Of a stretch of DNA of 64,000 nucleotides, positions 48,601 through 59,842 are shown piece by piece. A program made the position numbers and the translations under genes. The notes below the pieces were generated by a model. That model saw only the letters and a program-made list of their open reading frames with translations. It had not been told where the DNA came from and did no database searches. The DNA lies in assembly GCF_024713975.1 (NCBI RefSeq), contig NC_091099.1, positions 15,853,501 to 15,917,500 on the forward strand, given 5' to 3'. Each line of letters opens with the position of its first letter. Within the stretch, counting starts at the first letter, position 1. The stretch comes from Paralichthys olivaceus. Lineage: Eukaryota; Chordata; Actinopteri; Pleuronectiformes; Paralichthyidae.

Positions 48601-51267
48601 GCACCATCCTCGTAAGTGTACTCATCATGAGAGCCTTGATCATAGTCGCCTCCATAGCTCTTCAGAGAGACATTGACAGTAAGAAGGATTTTTATTCTCC
48701 TTTAGAAGTTCAGAAAAAAAAACGTTCTGTGAAAACAAACTATATCTCTACCTGCTCATGGGAGATTGGCTTCGTGTGATTTGACCATTGCTGAGTCCAC
48801 GTGGACTGTGGGCTGAGCAGAGAGGGCAAGAGAGAAAGAATTGTATTATAAAAGAAAAGCTGCTTGTCTAATACTACAGACAGACTTTACAAAATCAGTG
48901 TGTTGTGTGTCAGCAGCATCATCCTGTGTGTTACCTGTTTCTGGTGTTTTTATTGCTGCAGGCAGAATACTCAAGCTCTGGGGAGGAGTCTCTGCTGTCC
49001 TCCAGCATGTCATCGGGCAGGTCTGTGAGCAGTTTGTGCAGCTGTGGAAAAACAGCACAAGGAAATGAGTCACCATGGTTGCTCTGCAACTGAGTGATAA
49101 AGTAACACAGATTTGTGAAAAGTCAATAACCTAACAGACGGAGAAACAGAGCATGCCGGGGGGGTCTGAGTTTTGGTCCTAAGTGATCTACAGTGGTTAT
49201 TAAAGTTAAAATGAATTCCAATTTCTTTTTCATTATATATTAGTGTACGCAATAGTTGTGTTATTGTGTATATATTTCATTCTGTAGTCAAAGATAAAAT
49301 AATTCATTATTTGAATAGTTACAAATGAATAGCAAACATTGCAGCTTAATGAATCATTGAAGTATTTTATCAAGCAAAAAATCACAACATTTCTGATAAA
49401 AGCTTCTTAAATGTGCTTTAAGATTAATCAATACTGAGAGGACTCGTTACAGCCGTAAATGAAACAAAGCTTTACTCAACACTGACAATCAGCATCTTGT
49501 TCTCTCAGTGTAAAACATCTCAGCTCTTTCACTTAAAGGCAAAAGGGGAAACGGTAACAGACAAACACACACACACTTGCTTTTCAACCAACCATGTGAG
49601 ATAGAACAAGCACAGCCATTTGCACTTACTTCCCATAAGGACTGTTGAATATTCCTCAAATCCTCAACAGTGTCCAAAACAGAAGGACCCATATTATCCC
49701 ATTTACACATTCAACAAAGATTGAAGAAGCAATTCTTCTTCAGCTGTGAGGCCACATGATAACCATGTCGCCTAATCTTTCTGCACTGAAGACCTTCCGT
49801 GAGAACCATCCAAAACGTCCCTGGCATGTTGTCAGCGCTCAGTGGCATTCTTGTGTTTTGCTCCCAGAGAACTCCATTGTTTTGTCAAACATATAGGAAG
49901 GTTAACTGGAGCAGAAATAATCATGTTCCACTTGGCCAACATGTGAATAATAAGCAGGCTATATCCAAAGAAAAAAGTCCATTTAAGAAATAATATTGAA
50001 AATCAAATGTGTGGCAGCAAACCAGCAAGACATCCAACAGACCGTTCTCATCATGCTTGCTCTACTCAAGAAGGAGTGAGGTCAAACACAGAAACAAGGC
50101 AACCTAGATAAAGAGAAAGTAGGGAAACCACAGGGCAGAGCTAGTTTCAGCGTGACACACCTGGAAGGAGGCATTTTCTCTGAGCCAATAATAGCTCAGG
50201 TTCATGGTGCAACAGACGTGTGGGCGTGGGTAATAACATAGCACGCCTCTCAAGCTGTGAAGCCGGGAGACTTGTGAAACTCAAATGTGCACACCTCAAA
50301 TGCTTCCCCAAACAACAACAACACAAACTCACAAATCTGAAGAACCTGATAAATTTAAGGTTCTCAAAGGAGAGGGAACTGTCGGGGTTCTCAACAACTT
50401 TTAAGCTCTCAACCTTGCTATGTAAAGTGGCTTGAGTATGTCATAATGTAGCACAATACAAATACAACTGAATTGAAAGGACAACATAAATGTACAGATA
50501 TGAAAATGTACATTATGAGAGAGCAACAGTATTAGTAGGGCTGCTGGGCTATATGGCCTGAAATTACATCAAGATACATTATTCAAGTCAATATTGATAG
50601 TTATAACTATAAAGGTGAAATTATAATTTATAGTCTGTTGTTTTTTAAATTAAAGACTATGGAGACTAAAGATTATGGGTTTAAACCCCTCTGTATTACA
50701 AACACTTGATAAACAGCAAAACATTTTACAAATGGGAGGTTTCTGTGTATTACCTCCTCAATCTGCTTGAACAATGCATAATCATTACAATCAATGTTTA
50801 TGGGACTTTTGTTATATGGCTACTAATGAAAATTATATTACAATAATAACTGATATTGCTCTATTTTCCAGAAGAGGTGACAGTAATGGTATTACTTAAG
50901 TACAGACAAATAATACCTGAAGAACTTCCATGCTACAATTGTAAAATGGTTATATATATATATATACGTATACGTATAATACACTGTATTATACTGTAAT
51001 CTCACATATTGAATGGTAGCTGTGATTGACCATTTGAAAATCGAATTACCGCAGCTCATAAAATCTGGACAGCTTTAAGAAAATCACAACATCACACAAC
51101 CACAGTACAAAAACACAACTGTAACACACATGTGAAGCCAAAATCTTCCCAATGATACCAGCTATGAATATTTAATGCACCTCCTGCTCTCTGGCATAGT
51201 CCTCCGGGTCGTACTCCTCCTCCTCATGCTGGGTCTGGAGAGCAGCACTGTCAAAGTCGATGGACAT
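39634..51267 (-). CDS. cep152: centrosomal protein of 152 kDa, 27 coding exons
   Basis: CEP152 scaffolds the proximal centriole, recruits PLK4 (and CPAP) and is needed for centriole duplication. Exons: 51181-51267, 48935-49041, 48752-48812, 48348-48659, 47786-47936, 47270-47410, 46886-47025, 46313-46513, 46076-46223, 45900-45991, 45636-45799, 45308-45512, 45000-45104, 44784-44914, 44569-44697, 44347-44482, 44073-44258, 43721-43981, 43459-43590, 42725-43366, 42135-42210, 41831-41998, 41662-41746, 41062-41132, 40720-40876, 40528-40631, 39634-40454. The sum is 5013 nt, 1670 aa, near the mammalian size. The N-terminus [13 protein letters not shown] and the acidic [15 protein letters not shown] then [12 protein letters not shown] match the family start, which holds the PLK4-binding region. 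Most of exons 6-25 is heptad-rich coiled coil (Q/E/K/L). The last exon is a Ser/Pro-rich tail ending ESPLYQQK. The donor after 40720 is GC; the last acceptor is a NAGNAG. Confidence 0.95.
42290..42540 (+). repeat. dispersed fish repeat, family R2
   Basis: It begins ACCTCCGCCAAGGCCCGACA and includes TCATCATGATCCATGAATTT, GGGAAATTGGTCAAAA and CTTCCACCATGTTTGATGTC. It lies in a cep152 intron (42211-42724). It is the best-preserved copy of this family in the window together with 34396-34700. Confidence 0.6.
49042..51180 (-). other. cep152 intron 1, with one candidate exon-like segment
   Basis: The flanking exons join cleanly (EQE|LHKLL), so this 2.1-kb stretch is intronic in the main transcript. 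A minus-strand frame from 49710 to 49630 reads [20 protein letters not shown] and then meets a strong GTAAGTGC donor. A repeat tail resembling GTAAAGTGGCTTGAG...ACAAATACAACTGAATTGAA is at 50417-50478, and TA/TACG simple sequence is at 50953-50977. Confidence 0.5.
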
Positions 51268-51700
51268 GATGCACAGCCTGCAGGTGAGGGACACAGACAC
51301 GATGCGGAGTTAATGGAGGGAAATCCCAATCACGAACTATGTGTAACTCTGCTCCCGGTGTGAAACGGGGGAAGTAAAGGTCGCAGGGCTGCGGGATGTG
51401 GGCACCAGAGGCTGTGGCTAGGGTGAAGCATCATCAGATAACGAGGCTCTGGTTAGAGTCAGGGTTAAAAGTCTTCGTCACAAAACAACTTCTCCACAGC
51501 TCGAAGACAAGCACACATCCGATCGTGTGTCGTTCACGTTAACTTAGCGAACATGACCGGTCGGTTAAATATTCCGTGTGGAATCATGAAGCTTACCTTC
51601 AGTGAAACTGTGGCCGATGCTTCTTCTGTCGAGCTGCTTCTTCCTTCAGTGAAGTTGGTGTGAATCGACTGCCAGCAACACATGTGTTTACATTACAAAG
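51268..51700 (-). other. cep152: cep152 5'UTR exon and leader junction
   Basis: On the minus strand, 51277-51268 is a ten-base leader directly before the ATG, with a CAG acceptor at 51280-51278. A matching donor, AAG|GTAAGC, follows position 51597. An upstream non-coding exon therefore ends at 51597 and begins somewhere near 51650-51740. An AACATGGC motif, resembling a YY1 site, lies near 51729-51738. The transcription start itself is not visible. Confidence 0.5.
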
Positions 51701-51998
51701 CCCCGCTGCTAGCTAACCAGCTAGCCTGGCCATGTTGGCTTCACTTAGCAACGACGAGCACGACTAAACGTTTAAACGTGATGAAGCCCATGTTGTGAAA
51801 ATGTCCGCAGAGCTCGTCAGGTAAAGAGAGTTGGTTTCTTTAAGCTTGTGCAGGTTTAGCGCCGCTGAGGGTGAATGAAGCAGGAAACTGAGAGAGCAGA
51901 TAAACACACACACACACAGACTGAGCGTCAGACGGTTTCTCCAAGAACTCAGGGCTCGCCCACTTTGAAAAGTCGCGCGCATTAGCAGCGGCAAATCA

Positions 51999-52124
<126 letters not shown>

Positions 52125-52341
52125 GATGCACTCATGTTAACGTAACCATTTTTCTTTGTGATTGCATGATCTTTGTCTGTGTTGTCAATGTTAAACATTA
52201 ATTTCAATATATATATATGCATTGTTGTACGATTCATTAAACATTAATATTGTGCATAATGAAATTAATGTTCAACATTGACAACACAGACAAAGATCAT
52301 GCAATCACAAAGAAACATGGTTACGTTAACATGAGTGCATC
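52125..52341. repeat. 81-bp near-perfect inverted repeat with 55-bp loop
   Basis: The left arm, 52125-52205, starts GATGCACTCATGTTAACGTA. The right arm, 52261-52341, ends TACGTTAACATGAGTGCATC. The arms are the same length and I count only two mismatches (ATTTTTC/ATGTTTC and GTTAAAC/GTTGAAC). The loop is AT-rich. It could be a small hairpin MITE or a recent inverted duplication. No transposase frame is present. Confidence 0.88.
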
Positions 52342-52799
52342 ACATCTGGACAGAGATTTTTTTAAATCTTTATTTACAAAGGTGAACATTTACAATCATG
52401 GCTCAGCATAAAATAATCAACACAACAGCTCAACAACAAAATATTAGTTATAAAAATAAATCATTATATACCTACTTTATGTAAAAAAATATATACATAA
52501 CACGAATATAAAGGAGAGAAGAATAACATTAAATATTTTTCCATTTTGCTCATTGTAAAGTTGATTGCACATTTGGACAGTTGTGTTACTTTGATAGTGT
52601 GTACGAGTTGCACACGTAGGTTGTACACGTCTTTTAGAAACTCTGTGGCTGAGCTCAGCTGCTGACGTCTGCTGCGGTTCAACATCCGGGATCCTCTTGT
52701 GACAGTCAGCTGACCACCGCCTCCAGGATGTACAGACAGTTCTGAGATCTGCTGTGCGACGACCAGAGCTCCACTGATCGTCACTGTTAAAGTGTAGCA

Positions 52800-55700
52800 A
52801 TGGCAACTAACCCACCGAAGTTAAAGACCAACTTTACCGGAAATGAAAGGTGAGTGTTAGTGCTCGTTGTTGGAGAAGCAGAGGAAGAAAGCTGTGTCTT
52901 TTAAGTCGTCGATCAGCTGATTGGGTTTTGTCTCGTTCTTCCCATGCAGGCTGCAAAACCTGAAGAATACTTTTGAAAAGAAATATGGAGAATCTCCTCT
53001 CTTCTATGCATATGCACCAGGAAGAGTGAATCTGATAGGTAACTTCATTCTGTATAGTTTGTTAGTTTTACACTTTTATAGGTTTGAAGCAGAGGAAGGT
53101 TTGAGACAGATGTTCAGTGAATTAGGACTGATGTGCTATTTAACATGGTGTTGTTTATAAGTTACAATTAATGGCTTTAAATAAGAGTGAAGGAGTTGGT
53201 TAACGATGATTACAGTTATTGTTTTAAGGCCTTAAACAATAGAATTGGTTTAAGTTCAGGGAATTTTACTATATGACACCAGTATTAATTAATTGTATGT
53301 AACTGATCTATGAGCAATGAATTAATGACTTTATTGATTACATTAAAATGTACAAATTATTAACCTATTTGAAAAGTTTACGTTTGATGTATTGATCCTG
53401 CCAGACCACAGCTACACTTGAGCAGCTGGTTGGTTCCTAAAATCTTCAATGAAATACTCTTTTGATTCTCAGTAATTTCAAGGAATCTAATTTGTTCTAA
53501 TAGGGGGTGAGTTTAATGTTTGGATACTGTGTCAGAACATTTTGTTTGTTCAACTCAGGGAAATGTAGTTTTATAATCAAATGTATTGATATTGGCTATT
53601 GCCAGCTTTGGTCTCGACACATTCATACTGGTTGTAAACATATCAACATTTATATTTACACATTTATCCTCATCTGTTTCATGTTTAACAGGAGAGCACA
53701 TTGATTACTGCGGCTATTCTGTGCTTCCAATGGCCATTGAACAGAATATCCTCACTGCAGTGTCAGTGAACAGTTCAGGGATGATCCAGCTGGCCAACAT
53801 GAATCCTCAGTTCCAGTAAGAGTTACACACTCATCATTCAGAGCAGTGCTGAACTTTAACATGTAGCCGTGTGGGTAATCCGGTGATTTAAAATGCATCA
53901 TTATAATTGTAGCCAATTTTAAAGGGTTATTTAAATCCACGTCAGTGATAAATTGCTAATAGCTGCTGCTATTTCAGCTGCACACATTAGGCCAGAAATA
54001 CTATTCACTATAGCTGTAATCTTTTGTAGGTGTTTTTAAATACATCTACATAAAGAACTGAAATGCAGACACTGAGGTCTCATCTTTCTTTGCACCACTA
54101 CGTGTTGGAAGTGGCTTCAGAATCTCTCAAGTGTCATTTTTGTTGGTTGTTTCTGACTGTGCAGGGATTTCACTGTGTCATGTTTAGAGGACATCGCCAT
54201 AGACAGAGACAATCCAAAGTGGTATTATTATTTTCTCTGTGGAGTTAAAGCTATTCAGGTGAGACATATTTGATTCTTCTGACTCTCATAATGAAGAATC
54301 TAGTAGTACAGTAATAAAATGATTGTATTCATGATACCTTTGTTCCAATTTTACAACTTACCCTCCTGCTGCGTTTTTCTGAGCAGGAGAAGTTTGGAGT
54401 CGCTCGTCTCTCTGGGATGTCGTGTGTCGTTGATGGAACGGTTCCTCCGAGCTCTGGTCTGTCCAGCTCCAGTGCCTTAGTTTGTTGTGCCGGGCTTGTA
54501 ACGATGGAGGCAAATCAGAAATCCCTCTCGAAGGTAAAATGCTTTAACCTTGAATCATTTCATTTTATAAAACTACATGTTTACATGGTAAAAAATTATA
54601 TCTACAACTTCAAAACTAACATCTGTATTATGTTTAGTTGGCTCTTGCTGAGATCTGTGCCAAGTGTGAGAACTACATTGGCACAGAGGGAGGAGGCATG
54701 GACCAGTCCATCTCGTTCCTGGCTGAGGAAGGAACTGTACGTTGCTTCTCGTAAAGTGCATGTGGTCAAACAAGTGATGCAAGTTTTTATCCACACCATT
54801 TAAATTCAATATAAAACTATGTTTGAGGTACAAAGTTCCTGACATATAAGTAGTGACCTGAACGTAGTTTGTTTTGTTAACATTAAAACTTTTTGAATGG
54901 TCTGTCAGGCAAAGCTGATAGAGTTCCAGCCTCTGCGGGCCACTGATGTCAAGCTCCCAGATGGTGCCGTGTTTGTGATCTCCAACTGCTGCAGGGAAAT
55001 GAACAAAGCTGCTTCCTCTCACTACAACATCCGTGTGGTGGAGTGTCGAATCGCTACAAAGGTACAGTGATCCAGACCACTGATTCTCAGCCCGACTCCG
55101 GGAGTGGTCTATGTGAAAGAATCATTTTACAATTGAAGTTTATTATCGTGACTTTATATTCAGATTTTTCTGAATTTGTTTGTTGTCGTTGCTCAATATC
55201 TCAACCTCTCCTCTTAACCAATAATCAATCAGTCAAACTGAAATGGTTAATGGACTGTATTTATATAGCATTCACCCATTCATACACCACTCCTATATTT
55301 TTCTATCACACATATTCATACTCTGTAGGCACAGCCTTAAATTTAGGGTTTAGTATCTTGCCCAAGGACACTTCAGAATGCAGAGGGGGAACCACCAACC
55401 TTCTGGATAGTGTACGATCCTCTCTATCTCCTGATCCACAGCTGTAATTTAAGTGATCACAGGCCTGAAAGGTTCAGAAACAGTGATCTGTGGGACATTT
55501 TGACATTTAAATCTTGACACAAGAACCTGCTGACAAAGACATTTGTCAATGATCCTGGTGAGAAATCTCATTAACTATGTGACCATCAATCTAGGTTAAG
55601 TGCAGAGAACATCAACAAGCTTGTGTGTGAGTAAAAATTAGATTTTGATCCAAAATGTCCCGGCTGGTTTGACCTCAGATGCTGGCACAGGCGCGGGGTT

Positions 55701-58056
55701 TGGACTCGAGCAGACTGCTGAAGCTGTCTGAAGCGCAGAAAGAGCTGCGAGCCTCCCTGGAGGAGATGCTGGCTCTGGTGGAAGAGGTGCTGCATCCTGA
55801 GCCGTACACCCGAGAGGAGATCTGCAAGGTGCTGCAAATCACCTCTGAGCAGTTCTCCACGGAGCTGCTGAGCGCTAACACCCAGCATAGTAAGTAACAA
55901 CACCCAGAACATCTGTGTATTCATATTTTAGATTTAAAACTCAATCATATTAAATGTTGGAAGAATTGGTTGATTAGTAGATTTGGAAAAGATCTCCCTG
56001 TGTGGGTTTTCTCCGGGTACAGACACTACACTCAGGTTAACTTACATCTTTCCATAGGTGTGAATGACTGTGAATGGTTTGTCTCTATATGTTGGCCCGT
56101 TCAAACACTGGGGACCTAACCCAATGTCAGGGGACATAACTCTGTGACCCTCAAAGGATAAATGGTATAGATAATGGATGGATGAATAATCAACTGCAAT
56201 TTTGATTATAGGTGAGTTTATTGAGGTCAGTTATCTAAGAAAAATCCCCCAAATTAACTTTCCAAATTCCAAAATACTTGAAATACTTAATTGTATGTTC
56301 TTGTACATTTTTTGTGTTGGGCTTCTGGTAACTTGTAAAAGACATTTATCATGATCAGTAATTCAAATTAAAGGTAATCGCAGACTTTATTTTATCAACA
56401 TTGAAGTGAGTAACATCCATCATTATTGTGATATGTGTTTTTCCCAGACTCAGTGTACACATTTTCAACTATATAACAGAAATCATCACATTCTCTCGAT
56501 GTTGAAGGACATGACAAAAGAAACCATCATAAAGATTTGTGTTCATGTCCATCCTCATGTCCACTCTTTTATATAACCAAGCAGAAAGATTGGCTGAACC
56601 AGTCTCCATACAAATGGTGGAACACATTTTCCTCTCCTCTGTTTCAGTGACGCACTTTAAGCTGCACCAGCGAGCCAAGCATGTGTATGGTGAAGCAGCG
56701 CGGGTGCTGCAGTTTAAGGCCGTGTGCGACTCTGAACCTGCTGAGTCCGTACAGCTGCTGGGAGACCTGATGAACCAGAGCCATGCGAGCTGCAGAGACC
56801 TGTACGAGTGCAGCTGCCCTGAACTGGATCAGCTGGTCGACATCTGTCTGTGAGTACAGACAAAAACTCCCTGCACTCATTGATCTCACAGATTTACAAT
56901 CGTGAGAGAAGATAAAATGAGACGTTAGCTGATCTACTTTTAGAAGTCTAGCAAATAAAAAGCAGCTCTTTGTTTGTATGTAGCTGCTTCAGTCTCCAGG
57001 TCATGTTATAGTGAATGTTGGCTCACCTGCTGCATCCAAATCCCATATTAATTTAAAAAAGAAACTCAGAAAAGCAAAAACCACTTAATGACAGCAGTCA
57101 CCACGTCTGTCTTGTTAAAAACCACTGATCCGATTTCCATGAAATTTTGTGGAGGGATGGAAGGTGACCCAAGAAAAAACTGATTAAAATTTGGATATGG
57201 ATCAATTTTTCCATTTTCTTTAACATGGCAAGATCGGGTGTCAGCTTTGGTGGAGGTACACGCTTACTGAGCATCCTTCTAGTTTTTATGCTATAAAAGA
57301 AATCAAATGTACACCGTGAGACAAACTATGCATATTTTTAACATTACAGTATGTAGTCCTATTCTTGTAGACCAATCTCAATGGACAAAATATAGGCACT
57401 GTAAATATCGTGTCCATGGCAACATTCTCACTCTGGCCCAAAATGATCTAGAAAAGGTTCGAGCACGGCATCATTAGTGTGGATTGTTCTTGTTGCGGAG
57501 TCCTGCAGTTTGTATAATTACTCTGGCAGAGGGGAAGACAAAGGTTCTGCACGTCAGGTTCATCAAAGCACCCACAAAACTAATGATGGTCAGCCTCAGC
57601 TCTACTTTGTATTTAGTGCAAATAAGCAGAAGTGAACACAATGAACTAAGATGATGAACATTAAAATGTGAAAAACTTGGACGAACATGTTGCGTGTGGA
57701 CATCTTATCCTCTGTATATTTAGTGTTGGCTGGTCGATGTTGAATTTAGCTGTGTCTCTGTACAGTGGATTCTGAAAATCTACTTTTTAATCTTACTGTC
57801 TTAACCGTGTTCTCTCAATGTTTTTCTTTTTCGTGTTTCCTTTGGTTACAGGAAGTCAGGGGCTGTGGGCTCCCGACTGACCGGGGCAGGCTGGGGCGGC
57901 TGTGCCGTATCCATGGTTCCCAATGAGAAAGTGGAGTCTTTCTTGCACGCTGTTCGAGAGGCTTACTACCTTCCTGATCCACGCAGAGCCGCGATGGAAA
58001 AACAAAGTTTGTTTGTGACAAAGCCGGGTGGAGGAGCTGCAATTTTCCTGGAGTGA
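52800..58056 (+). CDS. galk2: N-acetylgalactosamine kinase (galactokinase 2)
   Basis: GALK2 is a cytosolic GHMP-superfamily kinase that phosphorylates GalNAc (and galactose at high concentration) at C1. Exons: 52800-52849, 52950-53038, 53692-53815, 54165-54258, 54387-54533, 54638-54736, 54909-55061, 55679-55889, 56648-56849, 57852-58056. The total is 1374 nt, 457 aa, one residue from the mammalian length; all phases agree. The galactokinase signature [16 protein letters not shown] spans exons 2-3 (about residues 40-55). The GHMP ATP-binding motif [13 protein letters not shown] is in exon 5, [16 protein letters not shown] in exon 6, and the C-terminal GHMP motif [13 protein letters not shown] in exon 10, followed by TKPGGGAA. 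The start ATG is in good Kozak context (GCAATGG). GALK1 is excluded by HIDYCGYS in place of HTDYNxG and by the overall sequence. Confidence 0.95.
55235..55445 (+). repeat. interspersed repeat in galk2 intron 7
   Basis: The segment ATGGACTGTATTTATATAGC, then CATTCATACAC, TTGCCCAAGGACACTTCAGA and CCACCAACCTTCTGGATAGT, ends CTCTATCTCCTGATCCACAG. This ordered set of motifs is, in my recollection, a very common teleost dispersed repeat. A related tail (GTAAAGCGCTTTGAGTGGTC) occurs at 60389-60410. Confidence 0.55.
57095..57295 (-). repeat. dispersed repeat in galk2 intron 9
   Basis: It contains CCGATTTCCATGAAATTTTG, GGATCAATTTTTCCATTTTC and a terminal TTTGGTGGAGGTACACGC...GAGCATCCTTCTAGTTTT. The end CTTTGGTGGAGGT resembles the complement of the ACCTCTGCCAAAG start of family R2 elements, so it is probably an oppositely oriented relative. 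Confidence 0.45.
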
Positions 58057-59842
58057 AGTGGATCATACTCCTGCAACGCTGTTTGTACAGCGATGAATAC
58101 GTTTCAAATACACTGCTCCAGGGAAATGAATTCCATTTTCCCCTGTTTTCTTACACTTGAGGTGAAGGCAATTGCAAATATAAAGATAATACAAAATGTA
58201 AACCTAAGTTGGTGTTTCATTTGACTGCTTTGTGGATAATCTGGATTTGAAGGGCCAAAAAATGTAATTCACTGGTGCTATATTTTAATGAAGAGAACAA
58301 TGCTTTTTTAAATCATAAATGCTCTTTGTAATGATTCCTTATCTCTGTCTCATTGTTTGCATCGGACTGTTTTCCTATAAAGAGAAACAGATGTCAGATA
58401 AAATTACATTAACACGTTTCATTTGTGCTTTATAAAATCCATTCAGTTGTCTTTTATTAACATTATGTTGTTTCCATGAAGATGTAAAATCCATGAAGAA
58501 TTAAACATGATGAATATTTTCAGGCTTTACATCATTGGAACAGCATCACTCAGCCATGTTTCTTCAGGATGTTTAAGTGTGTGATGGTGTAGTTGTGTTA
58601 AAGGTGTGTGAGCCTTTGGGGAAATCAGAAAGAAAAGTCCTGATCACGCTCATCTGCCCTTGAGCTTCTGCACACGATCAATTTTTACTTCATTAGACTA
58701 AAACAGTGATGGTGGAGGCTTGGTGGTCTAAGGCACATTCTCCTGTACTGTAATGAATGTGACTGCAACATTCTGCTTTAATAAGTCTCAGGATCTAGTG
58801 GATTTAAAGGTGGTTTCAGGGTGTAGGCTTATTTTAGTTACTGTATGGTAACAAATAGATCTAGAAACCTGATGTGTTGTTGAGAAATATAATGTTGGCC
58901 TTAGCTATAAGCATTTTTTTAATAAAGGAGGCTTTAGGGCCATGGTGGAAGCCATGTGCTCTACTGAGTGAGATTCTAGTTCATTCATAAGAACTAAATT
59001 GAAAATAAAAATCATTTGGAATTTGATAATGCAAAAACTGCCAGGAAAGAAATACTTGTTTTTATGATGTTTTTTTGAGAGGATGTCAGACATGTAAAAG
59101 GCACTGCACATTGGATACAGCTCTCAGAATGATTCTTGCACGTCCTTGTCCACAAATGCTGTAGGTTTTAAAAATCCCATATTTGAGGTGGTATGAATGG
59201 ACTAAATATAGAGTCAGTAAAATGTAACCAGAGATTTATATCAGTAGCAAAGTTGTGCTTATCACTATATTCAGCAGCTTTATTTAAGTAATTACACAAA
59301 CCTCTGTGTTGGTAGGTTGAGGTGAATGTTTCAATGCATAGGCTTTACAGACAGAAGTCTATTAATAAACTTAGTTTTTGCTTGTGTTCGTTTTGCATTA
59401 CACCTCTGGTTAATGGCACTAAATGTTTATCCCAAGGTGCTGAAATGTGCCAATTGATTTTTGAAAAATCAGACAAGGACATGCCATTGATATAATATAG
59501 AAAAAACTCCAGCTGCTTAAAGATCAAATAGGATCAGTTAATGCAGGATGACTTTGACAACCCATGCATAACATTGCCTCAAATTATTCTGAACCTGCTG
59601 TTGTCAGATCAGCTTTTATAAATTGATTGTGTTTTACTCGATACAGTTTAGAAACAAATCTGTTTAAATTGGCCTTTCACAAGAATCACACTGATACAAA
59701 ATGAGGTACATGTGAGTTGTTGGAAATTTAGTATAAACTCACTCACAACTTGTGATTTGTCTGTGGGATCCATTTGTTCATGCGATCCTATAGTTTATAC
59801 AGTGTTCATTGGAGGTGGAGCTCAGTGTGTGTGTTGATGCTG
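58057..59842. other. intergenic, convergent galk2 / atp8b4 3' ends
   Basis: Both 3'UTRs are expected here. A weak ATTAAA at 58500-58505 is a candidate galk2 signal, and TTTATT at 59279-59284 (AATAAA on the minus strand) a candidate atp8b4 signal. A degenerate repeat with GTGCTCTACTGAGTGAGATTCTAGTTC spans about 58790-58985. No gene is recognised. Confidence 0.5.
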
